A DNA stretch of 64,000 bases from positions 8,299,501 through 8,363,500 of the forward strand of contig NC_070560.1 in the NCBI RefSeq assembly GCF_026914185.1, in the 5' to 3' direction. The DNA comes from Puccinia triticina (lineage: Eukaryota; Basidiomycota; Pucciniomycetes; Pucciniales; Pucciniaceae). Of the stretch, positions 44,218-53,291 are shown piece by piece; within the stretch, counting starts at the first letter, position 1, and each line of letters starts with the position of its first letter. A program made the position numbers and the translations under genes. The notes under the pieces are model-generated. The model searched no databases. It had not been told where the DNA came from and saw nothing but the letters and a program-made list of their open reading frames with translations.

Positions 44218-45902
44218 TCAATTGTTGCGCAGGTGGGAGTACTGAGCGTGAAATCGTTCCTCCTCATCATTGAATTCATCCATGAGTCTGAGATATTCTT
44301 CATCGTCGGGGTTAAGGTACTGATTTGTGTGATTAGAATCCAGAGTAGTGTTAACATCCACTGCACCGTTGGTGGTGCCAGGTGCAAGGTTGTTGATGAC
44401 ACAGATGGATGTTGCAGAGACCTGGTCGAGCATGGGGAACAGATCATCCTCTGACAAATGGAAGATAATAGGGAAGTTTTTTGGAGACGGAGCAGCGGGG
44501 GGAAGTTGATTTTGGAGAGGGGAGGGTAGAGAGATAGGGCTGGATGGGCTGGAAAAGGTGGTAGGATCCGGTAGGGGTAGGGCTTGGCGGTGAGAGGCAG
44601 TTGGGCTGGATGGGGCAGTTTGGAAAGGGCTGGAAGTACCACACCAGGAAAAAAAAATAGTCACTTGATTACAAGTGACATCATGCCAGCTCCAGCGGGC
44701 TACCCACCATCTACCCACCATCTACCCATCATCTACCCACCATCTACCGACCATCTAACCACTTTCAGAATTTCCACAGGAGATCCTCATTTTTCACTGG
44801 GCACCACTGATCCCCATTTCTGGTCAGCTGATACTCAGCTTTAGCTCCAAGCTTATGCTCAGCTTTGTTGCCCAGCTCATGCTCAGCTTTGTTTCCCAGA
44901 TCAGAACCAGTCCAGGCCCTGATGCGTTTCAGCTTTATTCCACTCATGGCTCATCTTAGAATCATACTAGGACTATCATAGGCCCAGCCAATGCTCAGCT
45001 TTGGACCGGTATTGGCTCAGCTGATTTTCAGCTTTTGATAAATCTCGGCCCAGCCAATGCTCAGATTCTGAGTCTGACCACTCCTGTAACAGCTTATGCT
45101 CATCTGTGGACCAGCCTTGGCTCAGCTGATGCTCAGCTGTGGACCAACCTTGGGTAAGACAATGCTCAGCTGTGGACCAGCCTTGGCTCAGCTGATGCTC
45201 AGCTGTGGAACAGCCTTGGCTCAGGTGATATTAATCTTTTGAATAGTCTCAAAACATCTGATACTCAGCTTTAGAACAGCCTTGGCTCAGCCAATGCTCA
45301 GCTTTGTGCCAGCATTGGCTCAGCTGATGCTCAGCTTTTGGAAAGTTTTGGCCCAGCTGGTGTTAATCTTTGGAACAGTATTGTCCCAGCTGATCCTAAG
45401 CTCTGCACAAGCCTTTTCCAAGATGATGCTCAGCTTTGGACCATTGTTGGCTAAGCTGATTCTCAGATTTGGAATATTCTTGGTCCAGCTGACACTTGGA
45501 TTTGTATCAGGCTTGGAATATCCAATGCTCAGCTGTGGCCCAGGCTCAGCCAATGCTCAGCTTTGACCCAGGCTCAGTCAATGCCTACTGCTCAGCTTAT
45601 GATGAGCATCAGCTGTTCCTGGGGAAAAATTAGGATCAGCTGACTGTGCCACATTGAGTGCTCTGGTGCAGTCCTGCAAGCTCTACAAGTTCTGGTGGAG
45701 CAGACTTGGAGCAGCACTGGAGTAGCTCTGGAGCAGAAACCAAAGCTGCATCATGTCACTTGCCATCAAGTGACTATTTTTTTTTCCTGGTGCCAGATAG
45801 TTTGAGAGGTCGGATTTTTTGGGGGGCGTCCGGCGAGGTGGGTGCCGTGCTGGAGGCAGTGGGCAAAGAATGTGGCTGGAAGGGCGAGGAAGTAGGTGGA
45901 AG
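44218..45902 (-). pseudogene. Unknown ORF of the LTR-B element, split by CACCAGG copy 4
   Basis: After the LTR-C end the minus strand reads a Ser/Pro-rich segment (LTLPPTSSPFQPHSLPTASS...KIRPLKLSG). Removing copy 4 plus one TGG joins it in frame to TSSPFQTAPSSPTASHRQAL, a Pro/Ser-rich middle and an acidic C-terminus (FPIIFHLSEDDLFPMLDQ; NPDDEEYLRLMDEFNDEEER), ending at TGA 44220-44218. About 185 residues are visible. No Gag, protease or RT motif is seen; it may be the product of a non-autonomous LTR element. Confidence 0.5.
44642..45792. mobile_element. CACCAGG non-autonomous DNA transposon, copy 4 (1151 bp)
   Basis: Termini CACCAGGAAAAAAAAATAG and CCTGGTG with target duplication CCA (44639-44641 and 45793-45795). 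It is longer and more diverged in its interior than the other copies, with the same AGCTGATGCTCAGCTTTG motif field and terminal TCACTTG/CAAGTGA palindromes. Its orientation matches copy 1. Confidence 0.88.
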
Positions 45903-46298
45903 TGTAAGGACCTCTGTTAGGTCCTTCACTACATTCCAGTGAAGTATGATCCGGGAGGATCCAGTGAGGGTTTTGGGGCTAGACAAGACCTTGTGTCTTG
46001 GAGAGAATTTCTAGAACCCAGCAGTATAAATTGCACAAATCTAGCTCAGTAGAGGTGAATCAGCTATTCTCTCTATTTACAAGGATGAATAAGGGAAAGA
46101 AGAGATGAGAGAGGAAAATGAGAAAGAAAGGGGAATGGGAAAACATACCTAGCTCAGTAGAGGTGAATCAGCTATTCTCTACTGAGCTAGGAAGGCGCGG
46201 AGGTGTCGAGTCTAAATGGTCGTGGTGGTGGTTGCTGATGTAATCGTCCGGGACTGTTGTGTGAACCTCGCGTCACTGCAGTTGGCGCGGGCGTCACA
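45903..46298 (-). repeat. LTR-C (396 bp), 3' LTR of Gy-3
   Basis: Plus-strand ends TGTAAGG and GCGTCACA. The polypurine tract TAGGGGGGGAGAC (minus strand, 46299-46311) lies directly upstream, after the Gy-3 integrase tail. It has the 15-bp hairpin CCTAGCTCAGTAGAG/CTCTACTGAGCTAGG, the intron-like segment and a terminal AAGGACCT/AGGTCCTT hairpin. Confidence 0.82.
46041..46190 (-). other. Intron-like segment flanked by 32-bp direct repeats in LTR-C
   Basis: Minus strand: a copy (46180-46149), then GTATGT...AAATAG (46148-46073, 76 nt, strongly pyrimidine-rich), then an identical copy (46072-46041). The repeat is AGAGAATAGCTGATTCACCT followed by CTACTGAGCTAG. Confidence 0.7.
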
Positions 46299-47197
46299 GT
46301 CTCCCCCCCTATAAAGAAGGAGGAGTTGATGAGTCTGGTGGCAGCGGTTCTGGTGGGTCTTGATCAGGTGGAAAGATATATTTCTTCAGCTTTGAGATTT
46401 GAAAAATTGGGTGTTGTTTGTCTCCGGCAGGCAAGGCGAGTTCAGCGTTGAGGCCATGGTTGAAGATCTTCATGACTCGGTACGGTCCCTCAAATCGTTC
46501 CTTCAGTTTATCAACGCCGGTGTGGTGCTCCATTGGCGTGACAATGCCAAAAGCACATTGCAGAGGTATTGAGACAGCATAGATACAGCTATCATTCATT
46601 ATAAGAGGAGGAAGTTATATATAATACAAGCAGTGTATGTGTTGATGGGAGGAATGGATTCATTACAGATACAGACAGATGGATGAGGGATAGTGTTAGC
46701 ACGGACGGAACGGCAGACTAGGATCATGTAGGATGGACGGCGTGATCAGGGATGGAATGGAGGACCATGACTAGGTAGGATGGCAGGGAGGTGGAAGGAT
46801 GTTATCAATAGAAGAGGTGGAAGGTATTGGGAGCACATGTCTCAACCAGGAATGGAAGGGAGGATGGTGTGGTGTATCAAGTAAGGCAGTGTTATAAGGG
46901 TATATTACTTGTGTAAGGGTATATTATCTTTATAAGGGTGGTATATTACTTTATAAGGGTCTAGGATTCGGTATGATGGGATATGGATGTAAGTATTAAT
47001 TAGGGAGGAGGAAGAAGGAAGGATGGAGCAAGGTGGGAGGAGAGGCTTTGACCCCCAATATTCTGGATGGAAGAAGGCAACAGCTGGACATGCAGGCATA
47101 TGGTAGGTTACGGAAGGTTGTTTGGGTCACCTAGCAACACATGATATCATGCAGTGCAGCATATGCAGGCAGATAAGGTGTTCAAGGAGCCTGCCTG

Positions 47198-47345
47198 CAG
47201 AATCAATTACATCATTCTTTGGCAGGCAGTGCAACACATGCATATATTGCTGTGCAACTGATATCCCCTCCTGCAGAATCCATTACCTAATTGTTTGGCA
47301 GGCAGTGCAACACATGCATATCTTGCTGTGCAACTGATATCCCCT
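47198..47345. repeat. About 72-bp tandem duplication in LTR-D
   Basis: Two copies of a segment containing TTTGGCAGGCAGTGCAACAC, GCTGTGCAACTGATATCCCC and GCAGAATC lie end to end. A partial third copy of its edges lies upstream. Confidence 0.8.
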
Positions 47346-47401
47346 GCAGAAAATAGCCCTCACAAGGAGTTCCCCTGGAGCTAAATTCCCTCACCCTTCA
47401 A

Positions 47402-47412
47402 TATATAAGGAG
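47402..47412 (+). promoter_or_regulatory. TATA-like box in LTR-D
   Basis: TATATAAGGAG is followed by a pyrimidine tract and CTCATCAG; the same arrangement occurs in LTR-E at 52910. Likely LTR promoter, plus orientation. Confidence 0.5.
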
Positions 47413-47504
47413 GCCTCTTTCCCCCCCTCATCAGATCTTTTCCCCATCAGCCTACAGAGGTTTGGTCACAGTGGTTAGTTTAGTTACAGTGGTAGTTTAG
47501 TGGT

Positions 47505-47762
47505 ATTTTAGTGGTAGTGGTAGTGGTAGTGGTAGTGTTAAGTTTGAGTCAGTAGTAGTAGTAGTAGTCAGGAGCTCTAGTAGTAATTAAAGTGCCTTAT
47601 CAAGAGATTGTTAAGGAAGAGATTATTACCAACTTCATCAACAACAATTATAACAAGTAGTAGTAGTGTAGTAGCAACCAGGAGCTCTAGTATTGATTAA
47701 AGTGCCTTATCAAGAGATTGCTTAAGGAAGAGATCATTACCAACCTTCTCATCAACAACCCA
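47505..47762. repeat. GTAGTG microsatellite and about 110-bp duplication in LTR-D
   Basis: GGTAGT/AGT runs (47505-47570) precede two copies of a segment with GGAGCTCTAGTA, AAAGTGCCTTATCAAGAGAT and GGAAGAGAT (about 47570-47645 and 47680-47760). Confidence 0.75.
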
Positions 47763-49416
47763 ACATCAACAACAATTGTATTTTACATAATTGATCCCAC
47801 TGGATTACATTATCCCTCCAGCATCAGAAGTTGTAACAGATCTGCAAGAATAGTGATTTGAGGAATCTAGGTCTGATAGAGATTACTATACAAAAGTAAG
47901 ATCTATCTTGGAATCAGCCACATCTTTATAAATATTGATTACAAGACTCTTAGTTATTTGCATAGTACCATTAGAGGGGCAGGTCTTTCAAACCACCCGC
48001 AAGTTGTAATAGCCTTTCAACCTATTAGCAATTTATTTCCCCCTCAGAGGATATTTTCACCAAATAAACATTTAAGTGTCCCACAAGAGTCCCTACACCG
48101 GCTGTGTGTTTCCCACGCCATTCAGCTGAGTTCAATAGGGCCCAGTCATCCGGGAGCAGATTTGGCTCATTACCACATCGTTCGTTGTGCTGTCTGGCTT
48201 GCTTTACTCTGCTGGTCCACAGCGCATCCCGCGCGTCTGCCCACGCTCCCTCTCGGAGTTTTAGCCACATTGCAAGGTTGGTAGGCTGGTCGTCGGTCGG
48301 AGGCATTGAGGGGAAGAGGCCTGGAGGTTGGCCAAAAAGAAGTTCGAACGGGCTGTACCCGGTGGAGACATTGACAGCAGAGTTGATTGCCAGCTCGACG
48401 GCGGGAAGCGCTTTGAGCCATTTCGATTGTTTCTTTGCGGTGAAGAAACGTAGTATTTGTCCGTTCACTGCACCCATTGGCTTGAGGGTGAAATGATGTC
48501 GACATATGGAAATTAATGTTTAGGCGGGACATCAATGCCTTCCAAAAGCGTGAGGTCCACGTCTTGTCTCTATCACTGATGATGGATTTTGGAGCTCCAA
48601 ATGTGGCCATCCAGCAGCCAAACAGTCTGGCTGCTGTTTTCTCCGCTGCGTTGGATTGTAGGACTGGAATGATACGCGTGAAACCCAAAAGGCGGCAGGT
48701 GCAGGTTAAAATCATGTCGTAATGTGCCGACGATTTGAGCGGGCCGACAAAGTCGATTGCCAGATCTGACAGCGGAACCCTCGGGAAGTTAGGTGTTGCC
48801 ATCTTACCCGCCGGTGCTGTGGTTTTTGCTTTTGTGCGTTGACAGGTTGGGCATGATTGCATGAATTTCAGAATTTCTACGGTCATTTTGGGCCAAAAGA
48901 AATTGCGTTGAAGTTCCATCAAAGTCTTGACATGACCAAGGTGGCCGAGGCGTTGGTGGGCTTCGTCAATCAAGGCGCGTCAAAGGTCTTTGTCAGCTGG
49001 AATCACGAGTCGTCCATCCACAAAAAGGAAGCCGTCGACGTCCGTGTAGTTTTCGTGTAAGGGCATAGTGTTCTTCATTGCTTGGCAGAATGGGTTGTTT
49101 TCATACCCCGCCACCACAGCCTTCTTGATGCTGCCCGAAAGAGTAGCGGAGAGTTCAGTTAAAGCGGCCACACAGGACACATCTGCCAATGAAACCTCTT
49201 CGTTGTCTGCCGGGAGATCCTTCCTTGACAGGGCTTCCGCAACGGTGTTGTCTTCACCTTTGATGTAGTTAAAGTGCAGATCGAAATCTGCCATCAGTTC
49301 AGTCCATCTCGCTTGCCGTTTGCTGAGGTTCCATTGTGAGAATGAAAGCTGGTTAGCCTGTGGGGAATGTCCGCTAACCGCCTCCTTCAGGAATATTGAT
49401 TTCCGGGCTGTGTGAT

Positions 49417-50283
49417 TGTTGGTAACTCGGCTCCGCACTGCTAATTTCCGCTAGCCTTCAGCGCTCCTCTACCAAGCCTGATCTATAGCGTAATAATCCG
49501 CAAGTGAATAAAGCTCCGCACTTTGTAAGCACAAAATCCGCAAGTCACTCTCAAATAAGGATAAGAATGCAGATAATCTTCTCAATAATTCTTGTACGTC
49601 CGTAATTGTAAGTACAACGATGAGTAATTCCTCCGTTTTCTCCCAAAGAGGAATAAGAGAGTCCCCCTCCCCGTCCTTCCCTGCGCGCACATCGCCGTTC
49701 CCACCCGATCCCGCACTAGTCCGCCTACTCCGCCCGCTATCCCGCTCGTCACTTTCCCAGACTCAGCTCCTCTCCGACGCTTGCCCTCCCACCGTCCTCT
49801 GTCTAGCCCCCGTCAGTTGTTCTCTTGCCACCGCCTTCACCCCGGTTCCACCCGCTGATGGAACCCGCTCGGGCTGTCATGGCTCACCCGCTGACGCGCC
49901 GCTGCTTACAGTCCACGTGTGTAGTCCCGCCGCAGTCCAGCCCTGTCTTTTTCCGCTCCAATCCAAACATCCAATCCAAATCCGCAATCCGTGCATTCCG
50001 GTCCGCGCGTGAATTTTCCGTAAGCTTTCTTAGCGTGCTTTCCTGAACTCATCCTCAGTGCTTATGTCACCGGAATGCACCCTGCCTGAGCAGCTTTGTG
50101 CATTCCCCGCCCGCGCTATCCCCGCGTGGACATTCTACCGGGCTCACCTATATAAATCACCACATCTGCCCCAGTTTTGAAGTCCTGCCCCCAGGATCTT
50201 CCCACACATTTGCCCGCTCCCACACTTGTCACACATCCCCATACACATCATCCTCCTTTCCCACACATCTCTTCCCGTTCAAT
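49417..50283. other. Probable LTR or 3' region of Gy-2 or a related element
   Basis: Gy-3 coding stops abruptly at 49416 and TGTTGGTAACTCGGCTCCGC begins (minus strand ...CCAACA, a typical LTR end). The segment shares the dense TCCGC motif with Gy-2. I could not find the matching second LTR, so limits are open. Its plus strand serves as 5' flank and CT-rich leader of the next gene. Confidence 0.4.
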
Positions 50284-51689
50284 ATGGTAGCTTGCGATAG
50301 CTGTACTCAACTCGGATTACCCTGCGTCTACTCCTGCGCTGGTTGTGCGTGTAACAACTGTAGGGATTCAAAACGCCGCTGCTCTGCCTTCACTCCCAAA
50401 TCCGACAGCTCCCGCAGAAACCGCAAATCTCAAAACCGTCCACCGCCGTCTGAATCCCAAAGCTCTCGTGCGGAACGTTCCCCGTCTGTTATCTCGGTCA
50501 GTTCCCGCACCAAGTCGCCCTCTGCACACGGTGAAGACCTTATGACGCCGCCTCCCAATTGTGCCGACTGCTTGAGCGCCAAAGAATACGTCCAACAAGC
50601 CCAGGCGTGGGCCCGTAAACACGGCGTCAACAGACCTTTAGTCGACAAGCGTCTCAAACGTCCTCAAGAACCCGCATCAACACCTGCTGTTGGACCTTCA
50701 TTGGCTGCCGCGCCTTCTCCCAATGCTGGTTCGAAGCGCCCCTCGGCGGATTCTATGGATCGATCCTCGAAGCGTCCCTGCCCAGCCGGTTCTCAGACTC
50801 TAGGTCTTGAAGCCCGTTTTTCCGCTTGTCCGCGTGACCCAACGCCAATCGTTCTCTCTCCAGAGCCCACGTTTCCCCAGGCTCCCGGTAAGTAACTTTC
50901 CGCTTCTACTTGTCGAGCCGTCGCTAACCATTGACTGCTTTTCCCGCTCCAGCCACCCCAGCAAGGGACACCGAGATGGCGCCTGAAGACCCGACCCATA
51001 CTCCTTCCGGCTTGCCGCCTAGCTCCCCGCAGTCCGTTCTGCACGCCGAAATCCCGCAAGCCAGAACCGCCCGCGCCGCCTCTATCCACACGTTGGAGTC
51101 CACGGACCCGCCTTCTCTGCCGGCCGATACCACTCCCAAGGCGCCTCGACTCCTTGCCCCGCCAGCCGCCGCTGCACAAGCCACGTCCCATGACTCTCCG
51201 ATTCCACGCCCTCGAGCCTCGTCGTTACCTATCCATCTGCCACCGCCTGCCAAGCCTGCCGCGGACACCAAAGCCGGGTTGCTAAATCGCCAACTCGCGG
51301 AAATCTCCCGCGACCTACGTGACACCTTCCCCGACAACCCCCTCTGGGAGCAAGCTGTATTCCCCGCCGCCGCCGTACTTGACTTCGTAGGCGCCTTCCG
51401 CGATATGTACCGCGCTCTGCTCCACATCTCCGCGATAACACCCGCACAACACCGCCGTAGGTACGCATTCTTCCTCGTTGGCATCAACCAGCTTGTCGAA
51501 CGACTTGAGCTAGCCATTGTCGTTCCCGCCGACGAACGTACTCTCCAAGCTCGACAGAACATGGAGGAAGCGCTACGGAACGAGCCGCACCCCGCACAAC
51601 CTGCCGCCGCGGACTATAACGCTCCTATCCCTGCGGAGCGCATTTGTACAGAGCGTACCCGCCGCTCCTCTGACTCCAGGCTTCCCTAG
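50284..51689 (+). CDS. Two-exon zinc-cluster-like protein (446 aa), antisense to Gy-2
   Basis: Exons 50284-50887 and 50953-51689 with a 65-nt GT-AG intron; phases close to 446 aa with no lesion. Residues 5-34 show C-X2-C-X6-C-X8-C-X2-C-X6-C (CDSCTQLGLPC, then CNNCRDSKRRC), the Zn2Cys6 spacing of fungal DNA-binding clusters, but the basic half comes second rather than first, and two extra Cys sit in the loop. A Ser/Arg-rich linker follows, then CADCLSAKEYVQQAQAWARK, a Pro/Ala-rich low-complexity region and a helical C-terminal domain (LAEISRDLRDTFPDNPLWEQ; RRRYAFFLVGINQLVERLEL). It lies downstream of Gy-2 integrase on the opposite strand and shares Gy-2's TCCGC-rich composition. DNA binding is inference. 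Confidence 0.72.
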
Positions 51690-52262
51690 CTTCCCTTTTT
51701 CTGCTTTTCCCTTCTCTTTCTTTTGTCGTCTCCCCCCTTGTATATAGCCCTATCCTGCGGGAACAATGCTCGTAATACACGCGCAGTCTGAATTCCGAAC
51801 CCGGATAGTTTCCGCCTAGAGAGAGCTACCGAGAATCCAAAGCAAAGTGAGCCAAAACAAAGGTCCGCCATCCCGAAAAAAAAAATTATAAGTGCCTGGA
51901 CCGCCCCAGAATGAGAACCACTTTAGTCCGCGCACTTCCTTTTTCCATTTTTATCCTTCTTTTTTGTTTTCCTTTTTTTTACCACCTTTTGCCGTACACC
52001 ATCCAGAAAGAAACCGCAATCCATGAGAGAGAGAAACCAGAGAAAACGCAATCCACAAGAGAAAAATTCCGCAAGGTACCTGGTCCGCCCCAGAAGGATT
52101 TTCCGCACAAAAATCCCCGTACCCTGCACCTAGAAATACAGATAGACAACAAGCCAGTGAAACGTATAACAAAAATGAAACCAAACTCTATAAGATAACG
52201 AACATTCTGGGGTGGCTATGTAACCTGGCTGTAGACCAGATAGCGCACCCCCTCACCAAGAA
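51690..52262. other. Non-coding stretch between the zinc-cluster-like gene and Gy-2 Pol
   Basis: CT-rich runs follow the gene stop. The motif CCGCCCCAGAA occurs at about 51902 and 52087, and its inverse TTCTGGGGTGG at about 52205. No ORF is supported. Confidence 0.4.
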
Positions 52263-52516
52263 TCACTTGTGGCTTTTGCCTGCCACGGCTTTCCCCGCCC
52301 CAGCCTTTTTAGCGCTGTCCCCAGCGGTCCGCAAACGCCAACTCCGTAGCAACGGCGGAGGTGCCTGATCCGCACTGTCCTCCTCCGACACAGCCTCCGA
52401 ACCAGAATCTTTGTTGCTAGCCGCCGCGCCCGTGACCTCCGCACCCTCTCAGCTCGCTGAAGAAAAGGCGTCCTCAGGGACCCAAACCTCCTCCTCAGAG
52501 TCATCCGATTCCGCGG

Positions 52517-53291
52517 TGTGGTGTGCCAAATCTGTTTCAAGTATCAAATTACATAAAGTGATGGTTGAATACATGAGAAGGAGATATATTCTTAGATTTA
52601 TTATTGCATAATTAGATTCTGAAGGTCATTTAACCCCTAGTCACTCACTTGAACCACTAGGATAGCTCCACTCAGTCAAAGGTTATTTTGGTTAAATGGT
52701 TTTTTCATCCAACATAAGTACATAGTATAGTAGTACATTGGTAGTACATAATATGGTATTAGAGCCAACCACAACTGGGTCATATTTTTTGTGCATATTC
52801 AATTAGAGTTAGGGCTAGAACCACAAGTTGGCCATATTTTCATGCATATTCAATTGGACTTTGGGCTAGAACCACAAGTTGGCCACCTTGTAGATAGACT
52901 ATATAAGGAGCCCTTCCTCCCCCCTCATTTGAATTCAGCATGTGAATAGCAGCCACCAACCAACCAGTCACTCATTCATTTAACAGTGTGATCTCAAACA
53001 TCCACTCACCCAACATCTGTGATCATAATCAGGTTCTTAAATAGCTTGTGTCATTGCACATCATCTGCATTGTTTGATCTAAGTCTGATAGAGCTTACTA
53101 CACATAGTAATCTCTATCAAGGTTTTGCCACAACAAATAAATAAATTTTGTTGTCAGAATCCTTGTGTAGTACATTAATAGAGGGGCAGGTCCTTCAAAC
53201 CACCCGTAACATAAATATTGCTTAACTGCATATATCATATTTGTTATCTCCCCCTCGCAGAACTGCCACCCGTCCCAAAGGAGTTCTCACA
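52517..53291 (+). mobile_element. Solo LTR-E (775 bp) inserted in Gy-2 Pol tail
   Basis: Ends TGTGGTGTGCC and GGAGTTCTCACA, flanked by the duplication GCGG (52513-52516 and 53292-53295). It shares AGAGGGGCAGGTC(C/T)TTCAAA and the TATATAAGGAG box with LTR-D. Removing it and one GCGG restores the Gy-2 frame across DQTA-ESDD. Confidence 0.85.
52910..52920 (+). promoter_or_regulatory. TATA-like box in LTR-E
   Basis: TATATAAGGAG followed by a pyrimidine run, as in LTR-D. Confidence 0.5.

Larger units (their letters stand above)
46521..48097 (+). mobile_element. Solo LTR-D (1577 bp) inserted in Gy-3 integrase
   Basis: Ends TGTGGTGCTCCATTGG and GAGTCCCTACA, flanked by the 4-bp duplication CCGG (46517-46520 and 48098-48101). 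Its start resembles the Gy-1 LTR. It contains a TATATAAGGAGG promoter-like box, two tandem duplications and a 3' block AGAGGGGCAGGTCTTTCAAA shared with solo LTR-E. No coding sequence. Confidence 0.85.
46309..49416 (-). pseudogene. Gy-3 Gypsy Pol 3' part: RNase H and integrase, broken
   Basis: Minus strand from 49416: end of RNase H (SKRQARWTELMADFDLHFNY, VAEALSRKD), zinc domain (EAHQRLGHLGHVKTLMELQ, CPTCQRTK), integrase core (LAIDFVGPLKSS; IISDRDKTWTSRFW; HPQANGCSERTN). A frameshift near 48460 follows ERTN, and QILRFF continues in the next frame (VSTGYSPFELLFGQPPG). Solo LTR-D splits the C-terminus: GKHTAG rejoins VDKLKERFEGPYRV in frame when LTR-D and one CCGG are removed. It ends near 46309 with a PPDQDPPEPLPPDSS tail. 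RT and everything upstream are missing at 49416. Confidence 0.85.

Noticed and set aside
44013..44642. 209-aa minus ORF parallel to the LTR-B element ORF
   Set aside because: It is a second frame through Pro-rich DNA; the 44218-44721 frame joins properly across the CACCAGG insertion and has the acidic tail.
50924..51562. 212-aa minus-strand ORF
   Set aside because: It is opposite exon 2 of the zinc-cluster-like gene, with low-complexity composition and no motif.
53222..53291. C-terminal 23 residues of the Gy-2 integrase frame (VRTPLGRVAVLRGGDNKYDI...)
   Set aside because: They are encoded by solo LTR-E; the genuine Pol tail resumes on the other side of the LTR at 52516.
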